NCBI GenBank assembly: GCA_017417385.1
Contig: JAFPZF010000029.1
Span: 75,953 to 139,952, forward strand
Length of the DNA stretch: 64,000 bases
Direction of reading: 5' to 3'
DNA from: Bacteroidales bacterium
GTDB taxonomy: Bacteria > Bacteroidota > Bacteroidia > Bacteroidales > Marinilabiliaceae
The notes beneath the pieces were generated by a model. The model did not search any database. It was given only the letters and a program-made list of their open reading frames with translations, and was not told the DNA's origin. Below, piece by piece: positions 23,543 to 30,727 of the stretch (the stretch's first letter is position 1; every line of letters starts with the position of its first letter). A program made the position numbers and the translations under genes.

Positions 23543-24115
23543 TCATTGAAGGAGGAGGGAGGGGGAGGAGATGACGTCGTGGTAGTCTTGCCAAATAGAG
23601 AGGGCGAGACTGCCGGAGCAGTGGCAAATCATCCAGTGAGTGACGTCGAAGTCGCGGGCAGTGCGGGCAGTCTCCTCAATCTCCTTCGCGGAACGTCCCA
23701 TCAGGTGGAGGCCGCCGACGAAGGCGTCGATATGAGAGATGCCGAGAGAGTCTCGGACGAAGGAGAGGATGTTGATGACGCCATGGTGAGTGCAGCCGCC
23801 GTAGAGGGCGACGCGTGAGCCATCCGAGACGATAGCGAAAAGCTCGTCGGTGAAGGTGTCTGGGGAGCCGTCGGCGTTGAGCAGTCGGCGGTTGGGCGGG
23901 GCGACGTCGGGGAGGGAGAAGAGCGTGAGGGCGGGGCAGACTTTGTGGAGCCCGGAGACCGTCTGAACGTGGAGAGAGGAGACGAGGTCGGGGTCGGGCA
24001 TGCCGTTACGTTTTTTCATCTTGAAGTCGGTCGCGGAGACCGAGAAGCGGATGCGCTCGACATCAGGGCCGGCGAAGACAGGTCCGTGGTAAAGTTGAGC
24101 GAGGTGGCGGAACAT
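23543..24115 (-). pseudogene. Truncated metallo-beta-lactamase-fold gene copy
   Basis: A 5'-truncated duplicate of the gene at 26079-26876. It holds the last roughly 190 residues from RHLAQLYHG onward and lacks the HGHYDH metal motif, so it cannot be an active hydrolase. A chance ATG at 24115 (MFRHLAQLY) would allow translation of the remnant. The 550 bases 23562-24111 match 26095-26644 with no gaps and, by eye, eight substitutions; protein changes include AR(TA)RDF against AR(AV)RDF and NRR against NHR. The last residues differ (SPSLLLQ against SPSFSI) because the duplicated block ends just before the stop. The upstream half of the open frame (24116-24235) is an out-of-frame reading of another broken gene. 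Confidence 0.88.
23562..24111. repeat. 550-bp direct repeat, left copy
   Basis: Gapless match of 550 bases to 26095-26644, about 98.5 percent identical by eye. The two copies are in direct orientation, 2533 bases apart, and enclose a broken secreted-protein gene and the AAA-ATPase/nuclease gene. Confidence 0.92.
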
Positions 24116-24266
24116 CTTTAGTATGGAAGCTGATGCTATCAAGTTTATCGACAGGAACGGCGAAGACTTGTTCGCCGTTGTACCAACCGCGGACAGTCTG
24201 AGCGTTGGCAGAAAGGGAGAGGAGGAGGAAAGCAACGAAGGCGAAAAGGGAAAGTAAATTCTTCAT
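24112..24266 (-). pseudogene. N-terminal remnant of a secreted protein
   Basis: From the ATG at 24266 the sequence encodes a clean signal peptide (MKNLLSLFAFVAFLLLSLSANAQ) followed by VRGWYNGEQVFAVPVDKLDSISF, a beginning typical of exported Bacteroidetes proteins in which a short strand pattern ends with DSI(S/T)F. Right after HTKDV the sequence changes into the duplicated metallo-beta-lactamase block in a different frame, and the frame stops at 24063. The gene was therefore cut at the duplication boundary at 24111/24112. Only about 51 original residues remain; function unknown. Confidence 0.75.
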
Positions 24267-24320
24267 ATACTTCTGATGTTTACTTGACTAGCATTTTAGT
24301 CACAAACAGTTACAAGCAAC

Positions 24321-25877
24321 TCATTTCTTGGGACGGGAGATGCGCCAGTCCTTGAGGGTGTTGGTATCGGGAGAGAAGGCGATGCCGACGAGGATGAGTT
24401 GTTTAGGGGAGGTGGCGTAGGGGGCGGCGTAGTTCTTGGACTTTATCTGACGGAGGGCGGAGAGGGAGGACTTGTCGAACTTTAGCTCCATGACGTAAAT
24501 GAAGCGCTCGGTGTGGACGACGATGTCGATGCGGCCTTGGGATGTGCGTACCTCTGTGTCTACAGCGACGCCTATCATCTTGAATATGCAGAAGAGGATA
24601 GTCTGATAGTAGTTCTCGCGATTCTGAACGAGGTCGTAGGGGACGGAAGCGAGGAAGGACTGGAGCTCACGGAGGGCGGACTCAATATCGCCGTTGTTGA
24701 GGTAGTCAACAAGGGAGCCCTTAAGGGCTGTTTTTTCGTTGTTGCTTTCTGGAAGAATGGTGTCGTAGATGACGTTGCTCATACCGACACGGACCTCATC
24801 GTTGGGGAAGCCGAGAGTGTAGACGCCAGATTGGAAATACTTGATGGTGAGGTAACCCGACTGGTAGAGGATAGGGAGAACGTCTGTCACGTGCTCGATA
24901 GCGACATCGAAAGCATCTGACAGAAGTTTTTTGCCATCGAGCTGTTCGATGGAGAGAGTTCTGCCACGGAGGACTTTGAGGAGGAAAGTAGGTGTGGCGG
25001 AACCGAACCAGTAGTTGTCGAACTTTTGTTTTGCGAGGCTGTTGATGATGCTGAAAGGGTTGTAGATGCGAGTCGGGGAATCGAGGAAGTGGTAGCCGTC
25101 GTACTTGAAGCGGAGACGGTCGAGAGCACCTTCGAATGTAAGCCCATGCTTCTCGGCAAGAGCAGTGATGCCGGAGGTGAAGTTGGCGAGAAGTTCCTCC
25201 TCGGTGATGCCACAGATAGCCTCGAAATCCTCAAGCATGCTGATATTGCTGAGGTTGTTGAGCTTGCTGAATATACTGAGCTGGCTGAACTTTGTGATGC
25301 CGGTGATGAAGACGAGGCGGAAGTAGGGGGTGAGGCCTTTGATGGGGCTGTAGAAGCCGTTCATGACAGCGCGGAAGCGGTCTATTTCCTCCTGTGGGCG
25401 GTCGATGACGTTGAGGATGGGGGCGTCGTACTCGTCGATGAGGAGGACGACTTTCTGACCAGTCTTCTCGAAGGCAGCCTTGACGAGACGATCAAAAAGA
25501 ATAGTTGTCAGAGTGCTATTATCGTATGGCACGTCATATTGTGCTGCATAAGTAGCAAGTTGTTCTTTGATTACCTGGTCGACTTCCTCAGGAGAATCTT
25601 GGTTTGCCTTGCTGAAGTCAAATTTGAGGACGGGATGCTTGGTCCAAGTGGTAGTGTACTTGGCGATGTCGAGGCCGTCGAAGAGTTCACGCTTGCCGCT
25701 ATAGTAGGCGTCGAGGGTGGAGAGGAAGAGGCTCTTGCCGAAGCGACGGGGGCGAGAGAGAAAATAGAACGTGTCCCGCATCCTGCGGATGTAGGGTGTC
25801 TTATCGACGTAGGCGTAACCCATCTGGCGAAGGGTCTCGAAGTCCTGCATGTCGACGGGGTAGCGTGTCTCGTCCAT
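24321..25877 (-). CDS. AAA-ATPase-like / PD-(D/E)XK nuclease family protein
   Basis: 518 residues. Begins YPVDMQDFETLRQMGYAYVDKTPYI, the hallmark opening of the AAA-ATPase-like family (PF09820), with a P-loop-like segment SRPRRFGKSLFLSTL (about 39-53) and Walker B VVLLIDEYDAPI (about 143-154). The C-terminal third carries the PD-(D/E)XK_9 domain: GRIDIVVHTERFIYVMELKFDKS (D, then ExK). Intact and full length. These proteins occur in many copies in Bacteroidales genomes, often between unrelated genes, and are suspected selfish or mobile nucleases; no function is established. Here the gene sits inside a unit bounded by 550-bp direct repeats, which supports recent movement or duplication. A TATCTTCG -7-like element lies at 25906-25913. 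Confidence 0.9.
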   Translation of the reverse strand: MDETRYPVDMQDFETLRQMGYAYVDKTPYIRRMRDTFYFLSRPRRFGKSLFLSTLDAYYSGKRELFDGLDIAKYTTTWTKHPVLKFDFSKANQDSPEEVDQVIKEQLATYAAQYDVPYDNSTLTTILFDRLVKAAFEKTGQKVVLLIDEYDAPILNVIDRPQEEIDRFRAVMNGFYSPIKGLTPYFRLVFITGITKFSQLSIFSKLNNLSNISMLEDFEAICGITEEELLANFTSGITALAEKHGLTFEGALDRLRFKYDGYHFLDSPTRIYNPFSIINSLAKQKFDNYWFGSATPTFLLKVLRGRTLSIEQLDGKKLLSDAFDVAIEHVTDVLPILYQSGYLTIKYFQSGVYTLGFPNDEVRVGMSNVIYDTILPESNNEKTALKGSLVDYLNNGDIESALRELQSFLASVPYDLVQNRENYYQTILFCIFKMIGVAVDTEVRTSQGRIDIVVHTERFIYVMELKFDKSSLSALRQIKSKNYAAPYATSPKQLILVGIAFSPDTNTLKDWRISRPKK

Positions 25878-25905
25878 AGTAGTCGCTATTAATTCTTGTT
25901 GAGTG

Positions 25906-25913
25906 CGAAGATA
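25906..25913 (-). promoter_or_regulatory. -7-like element upstream of the AAA-ATPase gene
   Basis: TATCTTCG on the minus strand, one base from TAnnTTTG, 28 bases before the ATG at 25877. No -33 TTTG at the right distance. The rest of 25914-26078 has no gene, and at 25967-25990 a GGTCTAACCCAGGTCTAACC piece related to the dispersed intergenic repeats. Confidence 0.45.
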
Positions 25914-26078
25914 GTGAATTTTTTGTGGAAACGAGGAGGAAGAGCAGCAAAGAAGGAGAAAGAGACCGGTCTAACCCAGGTCTAACCGAGTGGAGGGGAA
26001 AGAAAGGGATTATACACGGGAAAGCAAGCCCATAGTGCTCGCAGAGACGAAAGGGCGCAGACCAGGCAGAGCAGAGCC

Positions 26079-26876
26079 TCAGATGGAGAAAGATGGGGAG
26101 GAGATGACGTCGTGGTAGTCTTGCCAAATAGAGAGGGCGAGACTGCCGGAGCAGTGGCAAATCATCCAGTGAGTGACGTCGAAGTCGCGGACAGCGCGGG
26201 CAGTCTCCTCAATCTCCTTCGCGGAACGTCCCATCAGGTGGAGGCCGCCGACGAAGGCGTCGATATGAGAGATGCCGAGAGAGTCTCGGACGAAGGAGAG
26301 GAGGTTGATGACGCCATGGTGAGTGCAGCCGCCGTAGAGGGCGACGCGTGAGCCATCCGAGACGATAGCGAAAAGTTCGTCGGTGAAGGTGTCTGGGGAG
26401 CCGTCGGCGTTGAGCAGTCGGTGGTTGGGCGGGGCGACGTCGGGGAGGGTGAAGAGCGTGAGGGCGGGGCAGACTTTGTGGAGCCCGGAGACCGTCTGGA
26501 CGTGGAGAGAGGAGACGAGGTCGGGGTCGGGCATGCCGTTACGTTTTTTCATCTTGAAGTCGGTCGCGGAGACCGAGAAGCGGATGCGCTCGACATCAGG
26601 GCCGGCGAAGACAGGTCCGTGGTAAAGCTGAGCGAGGTGGCGGAGACCGCCGGAGTGGTCGTAGTGGCCGTGGCTCAGGAACACGTAGTCGAGAGAAGAG
26701 AGGTCGATAGAGAGCCGACGGGCGTTGGCGAGGAGGAGGTCCGACTGCCCAGTGTCAGCAAGGACGGAGACCACACCTCCGGACACGTCAGTACACTCGA
26801 AGAGAGCGGACAGACCGTGTTCGGCAGCGAGCGGGGGGAGGAGGTTGTTCTCAACTAGGAGGCGGACGGAGAGCAT
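26079..26876 (-). CDS. Metallo-beta-lactamase-fold hydrolase
   Basis: 265 residues. The metal-binding motif LSHGHYDHSGGL is at about residues 68-79, preceded by LADTGQSDLLLANARRL and followed by GGCTHHGVINLL, DAFVGGLHLMG and the C-terminal THWMICHCSG. This spacing fits the subgroup annotated as 7,8-dihydropterin-6-methyl-4-(beta-D-ribofuranosyl)aminobenzene-5'-phosphate synthase-like hydrolases, of unknown true substrate. Its ATG overlaps the last base of the corA stop, so it is coupled to corA. This is the intact parent of the truncated copy at 23543-24115: the 3' 550 bases are duplicated there. Confidence 0.9.
   Translation of the reverse strand: MLSVRLLVENNLLPPLAAEHGLSALFECTDVSGGVVSVLADTGQSDLLLANARRLSIDLSSLDYVFLSHGHYDHSGGLRHLAQLYHGPVFAGPDVERIRFSVSATDFKMKKRNGMPDPDLVSSLHVQTVSGLHKVCPALTLFTLPDVAPPNHRLLNADGSPDTFTDELFAIVSDGSRVALYGGCTHHGVINLLSFVRDSLGISHIDAFVGGLHLMGRSAKEIEETARAVRDFDVTHWMICHCSGSLALSIWQDYHDVISSPSFSI
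26095..26644. repeat. 550-bp direct repeat, right copy
   Basis: The homologous partner of 23562-24111. It lies within the intact metallo-beta-lactamase-fold gene, from 16 bases inside its 3' end to about residue 78, just after the HGHYDH motif. Confidence 0.92.
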
Positions 26877-27802
26877 CAGAGGAGGTCTTTGCGACGGAAG
26901 AAGAGGGAGAGCATAAGGCTGACGAAGACACTCATGCCGATAACGATGAAGAAGGCGTAGGGGTTGTCCTCGAGATAGTTCTTGACGTTCATGCCATAGA
27001 GACTGGCGAAGAAAGTCGGGAGCAGGAGGATGATGTTGATGCTCGTGAGCGTCTTCATCGTCGCGTTGATATTGTTGGAGATGACCGAGGAGTAGGAGTT
27101 GGACATCGAGTGGATAATGTTGCGGTAGATGCTCGTCGTCTCCTCAGCCTGCTTGAGCTCGATCTCGACATCCTCTGTCAGTTCCTCGTCGCAGGAGTCC
27201 TTGAAGATCTTAGAGTGGACGAGGCGATAGAAGAGCACGTCGTTGCCCTTGAGGGAGGTGACGAAGTAGACGAGGCTGTTCTCGATGCGCTGGAGGCGGA
27301 GGATCTCGTCGTTGTGGACAGAGCCTTGCAGTTCAGCCTCGAAGCTCATCATCTGGACGTTGATATTCTTCAGATATTTCAGAAACCAGACCGAGGCGGA
27401 GAGCATAAGACGCATTGCCAGCTCGTAGTGGTTGGCGACATTTATCTTCTTGCGGATAGTGTAGACGACAAAGTCGTCGAGCATATCAGTCTTGTAGTTG
27501 CAGATAGTGACGCAGACATCGTCCTTGATGATGATGCCGAGGGGGACAGTAGTGAAGTCGATACGGGACTCGTTGCGCCGGATAGGGACACGGAGTACGA
27601 TAAGTTGCCAGCCGTCGTCCTCGTCGCGACGTGGTCTCTCGTCGGCGTCCTCGATATCGGAGAGGAAAGATTCTGGGACCTCGAGACCGCTGACGAGGAA
27701 GTTCCATTCCTCGGAAGTAGGGACTTCGAGGCTAGTCCAGCAGTTAGCCTCCCACTTGTCAGTTACCTCGTAACCCTTGTCGCAGGTGTAGAAAGTCATC
27801 AT
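26876..27802 (-). CDS. corA: CorA-family magnesium/divalent cation transporter
   Basis: 308 residues. Long N-terminal cytoplasmic alpha/beta and helical part (1-240), then two C-terminal membrane helices: INIILLLPTFFASLYGMNV with the signature GMN near residue 270, and AFFIVIGMSVFVSLMLSLF. A basic tail RRKDLL follows. CorA forms a pentameric inner-membrane channel for Mg2+ (or Co2+/Ni2+). The stop overlaps the start of the metallo-beta-lactamase-fold gene by one base. I see no clear TAnnTTTG upstream. Confidence 0.93.
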   Translation of the reverse strand: MMTFYTCDKGYEVTDKWEANCWTSLEVPTSEEWNFLVSGLEVPESFLSDIEDADERPRRDEDDGWQLIVLRVPIRRNESRIDFTTVPLGIIIKDDVCVTICNYKTDMLDDFVVYTIRKKINVANHYELAMRLMLSASVWFLKYLKNINVQMMSFEAELQGSVHNDEILRLQRIENSLVYFVTSLKGNDVLFYRLVHSKIFKDSCDEELTEDVEIELKQAEETTSIYRNIIHSMSNSYSSVISNNINATMKTLTSINIILLLPTFFASLYGMNVKNYLEDNPYAFFIVIGMSVFVSLMLSLFFRRKDLL

Positions 27803-28490
27803 AGCTTGTGCGTAGTTTTGTTTTCGCTGCCATGACGAAGGGAGGGAGCTGGAGATTTATCAACTCGCAGTGGAGAGAATAGACGTCCGTCCTCCGCCAA
27901 GGGTGGCGAAAAAGAAGTTTATGTCTGGAGGGTAGTCGTCCATTCAGTTAATGAATTAAGTTAATACGAGGCGGTGTCACGAGGAGTGGCGGTCGCCTTT
28001 ACGGAATGCGAAGTTAAGTAAAATACAGATAAGGTGTACACTTAAGGGGAGAAAAGAGGCGACAAGGGCAGGGGGGGAAGTTAACATAAGACGGGTCAGG
28101 TCTAACCCAAGGCTAACCCAATTAGCAATTAGGAGCGGGGCGGAGGTGACGGAGGAGGATGAGAGAGGTAGGTTTGAGATAGGTTCAAGGTAGGTTTGAG
28201 GTAGGTTCGAGGTAGGTTTGAGGACTGTTTGGGTGGGTGGGGTTGTGAAATGGGAAACAGGGCAAGTCGGAAGAGGGGGAGAATGAGAGAGAAAGGGGAA
28301 GGGATGGAGAAGGGGGAAAGAAGGGAAGAAGGGAAGAAGAATGGGAATAGACGTGGATGGAGACGGGAAAGAAGGACTGTGTGTTGGTTGGCATAAGCAA
28401 ATAGAGTGGAAAAGACGACAGAAATTACTAAATTTGCGGATTAAAGAGGGAGGAGAACGTGGCGACAGGGACAAACATAGATAAGGCGCG
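27803..28490. repeat. Non-coding region with dispersed repeats and a polypurine tract
   Basis: No gene is supported here. It holds CTAACCCAATTAGCAATTAG-type sequence (28099-28133). Five 11-base units GTAGGTTTGAG with small changes lie at 28168-28222; three more occur at 62035-62066. A nearly pure purine run covers 28269-28341 (36 unbroken purines at 28306-28341). Near its end TAAATTTG (28430-28437) is a perfect -7 element for the antiporter gene at 28491, without a matching -33. A frame on the minus strand spells repeated LPQTYLEP peptides but is just the 11-mer array. Confidence 0.65.
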
Positions 28491-30089
28491 ATGAGTATAG
28501 AGCTGATATTATTAGGTGCGTCTATACTATTCTTCATGAGCATCCTGGCCTGCAAGGCTGGGTACAGGTTTGGTGTGCCGATACTGTTGTTGTTCTTGTT
28601 TGTCGGGATGTTGTGCGGATCGGACGGACTAGGGCTGATAAGGTTGGGAGATTCGCCGACATCTTATGGGCTTGCGCAGACGATAGGAACGATAGCGCTA
28701 TGTGTCATCTTGTTTTCAGGCGGAATGGACACGAAGATAGAGGACATCAAGCCCGTGATAGGGAGTGGGATAATGCTTGCGACCGTCGGCGTCATATTGA
28801 CGGCGTTCATCACGGGACTCTTGATATTGCTAACATTCAGCGTGATAGACATCAGCGGCGTACACTTGTCGTTCATGATGGCGTTGTTGATAGGTTCGAT
28901 GATGTCTTCGACGGACTCGGCGTCAGTCTTTTCGATATTGAGGAGCAAGGGGCTACACTTGAGGGGACGGTTGCGACCGTTGCTGGAGCTCGAGAGTGGA
29001 AGTAACGACCCAATGGCGTTCATGATGACGACGATGCTGATAGGCCTACTCAGTCAGGGATCGTCGCCGAGCTATGGGGTAGCGATAATCGGACTTTTCA
29101 AGCAGTTTCTGGTCGGAGGGATAGTAGGAGTCTTGTTTGGAAAGTTCTTCGTATGGCTGATAAACAACATCAAGATAGACAATGCGTCGCTCTATCCCAT
29201 CATGGTGTTGACGTGTTGCATCTTCATGTTCTCGGCGTCGTACTTTCTTGGTGGCAATTCCTATCTGGCAGTATATCTCGGCGGGCTGATAGTCGGGAAC
29301 AGCAAGTTCGTGCATAGGCGGTCGTCGATGAACTTCTTCGACGGACTGGCGTGGCTGAGTCAGATAGTGATGTTCTTGACGTTGGGACTACTAGTCAATC
29401 CGCACGACCTGATACCAGTGATATGGCCAGGTGTCGTGATAAGCATACTCATGATAGGGTTGGCGCGCCCGATATCAGTGTTCGTCAGCCTGTTGCCGTT
29501 CAAGGGGTATGACAGGCGCGACAAGATGTTTGTCTCATGGGTAGGCCTGAGGGGGGCCGTCCCGATAATATTTGCGATATTAGCGTTGTCGAACGGAGTC
29601 CCGCAGGCACGGCTACTGTTCAACACCGTCTTTGTCTGCACGCTGGTCAGCCTGATAGTACAGGGCACGTCGTTGTCGTTCATGGCGAAGAAGCTAAAGC
29701 TCTCGGAGGACCCGACGGAGCTCGGGAAAGTCAAGGACTTCGACATGGAGATAGCCGACGAGCTGAAGACAATATTGGCGGAGCTAACAATATCGGAGCG
29801 AGTGCTGACATTCGGGGACAGACTGTTGAACCTGCCGTTGCCAGAGAACACACTAGCCGTGCTCGTAAAGCGCGACGACAACTATTTCGTCCCGAACGGG
29901 AAGACAGAGCTGTTCCTGAACGACAAAGTCCTGCTGCTGAGTGACGACAGGGAGAGCTTGATGGGGGCGTTGTCTCAGATGGGGGTGAAGCCGGAGGTCA
30001 ACGAGGACAAGATGGGATTCAAAGGAATACTCGGGGACCTGCAGGACCTCGCGGGTGACATCAAGAGCGGGAAATTCCTAAAGATATAG
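28491..30089 (+). CDS. Potassium/proton antiporter, CPA1 type with RCK_C domain
   Basis: 532 residues. Residues 1-395 form about 12 membrane helices with the Na+/H+ exchanger core, including SSTDSASVFSILRSKG and the membrane-embedded ELESGSNDPMAF with its key aspartate. Residues 410-500 are a cytosolic TrkA-C (RCK_C) ligand domain: NTLAVLVKRDDNYFVPNGKTEL and NDKVLLLSDDRE. This matches NhaP2/CvrA-type K+/H+ antiporters, which expel K+ and are gated by a nucleotide or ion at the RCK_C part. The short tail ends in a predicted helix. It is followed 32 bases later by the HAD gene and then the TonB receptor, giving a probable operon. Isoleucine codons are mostly ATA. Confidence 0.93.
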   Translation: MSIELILLGASILFFMSILACKAGYRFGVPILLLFLFVGMLCGSDGLGLIRLGDSPTSYGLAQTIGTIALCVILFSGGMDTKIEDIKPVIGSGIMLATVGVILTAFITGLLILLTFSVIDISGVHLSFMMALLIGSMMSSTDSASVFSILRSKGLHLRGRLRPLLELESGSNDPMAFMMTTMLIGLLSQGSSPSYGVAIIGLFKQFLVGGIVGVLFGKFFVWLINNIKIDNASLYPIMVLTCCIFMFSASYFLGGNSYLAVYLGGLIVGNSKFVHRRSSMNFFDGLAWLSQIVMFLTLGLLVNPHDLIPVIWPGVVISILMIGLARPISVFVSLLPFKGYDRRDKMFVSWVGLRGAVPIIFAILALSNGVPQARLLFNTVFVCTLVSLIVQGTSLSFMAKKLKLSEDPTELGKVKDFDMEIADELKTILAELTISERVLTFGDRLLNLPLPENTLAVLVKRDDNYFVPNGKTELFLNDKVLLLSDDRESLMGALSQMGVKPEVNEDKMGFKGILGDLQDLAGDIKSGKFLKI

Positions 30090-30121
30090 AAAAGCAAAAC
30101 TACAATCGAAACAGGAGAAAG

Positions 30122-30727
30122 ATGACAGAGGGAAAGAGCAAGACTATCATAGAGCCGTCGGAGAAGGCAGAGGGACTCATATTTGACATGGACGGGACTC
30201 TGATAGACAGTCTTGAGATAAACTGGTTAGCGATAGATACGGCGCTGAGGCGGCATGACATAGTCATCAGTCGTCAGCACTTCATAGACATGACCGGCAG
30301 GTCGCTGGAGGAGATAGTCAGGATACTAGTCTCGGAGGCGGGGCGGGAGGACGACATAGTCCCGGTGATAGTAAAAGAGAAGCGCGAGATAGCGAATCAG
30401 AGCATAGACACCGTCAAGCCGATAGAGATAGTTGCGGACGTCGCGCGGCGCTATAAAGGGCGGATCCCGATGAGCGTCGGGACCGGCTCGGACGGACACA
30501 GGGCGGTGAGCATGCTACGTTCGACGGGGCTGCTAGACCTCTTTGACCACGTAGTCTCGGCGGATGACGTCGTCCGACACAAGCCAGATCCCGAAACATT
30601 CCTGAAGTGTGCGGAGCTGATGGGCGTCGCGCCGGAGAAGTGCCAAGTCTTCGAGGACGGGGATACCGGGCTAGAGGCGGCGCGGGCTGCGGGGATGATG
30701 ACGTGTGACGTCAGGGAGTATTTGTAA
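30122..30727 (+). CDS. HAD-superfamily phosphatase (beta-phosphoglucomutase-like)
   Basis: 201 residues. HAD motif I FDMDGTLIDS (about residues 21-30), motif II around SVGTGSDGHRAVSML, motif III lysine in HKPDPETFLKCAE, and motif IV FEDGDTGLEAARAAGM. The helical cap between motifs I and II is that of the beta-phosphoglucomutase/sugar-phosphatase group. It probably dephosphorylates a small sugar phosphate or nucleotide; substrate unknown. All 18 isoleucines use ATA (15) or ATC (3), none ATT. Its last bases overlap the possible GTG start of the TonB receptor. Confidence 0.92.
   Translation: MTEGKSKTIIEPSEKAEGLIFDMDGTLIDSLEINWLAIDTALRRHDIVISRQHFIDMTGRSLEEIVRILVSEAGREDDIVPVIVKEKREIANQSIDTVKPIEIVADVARRYKGRIPMSVGTGSDGHRAVSMLRSTGLLDLFDHVVSADDVVRHKPDPETFLKCAELMGVAPEKCQVFEDGDTGLEAARAAGMMTCDVREYL

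Noticed and set aside
23562-26644. Insertion sequence or composite transposon
   Set aside because: The flanking copies are parts of a host-type hydrolase gene, with no transposase and no terminal inverted repeats; recombination or duplication fits better.
27977-28555. 192-residue minus-strand frame with LPQTYLEP repeats
   Set aside because: Low-complexity reading of the 11-base tandem array and polypurine tract, overlapping the antiporter start.
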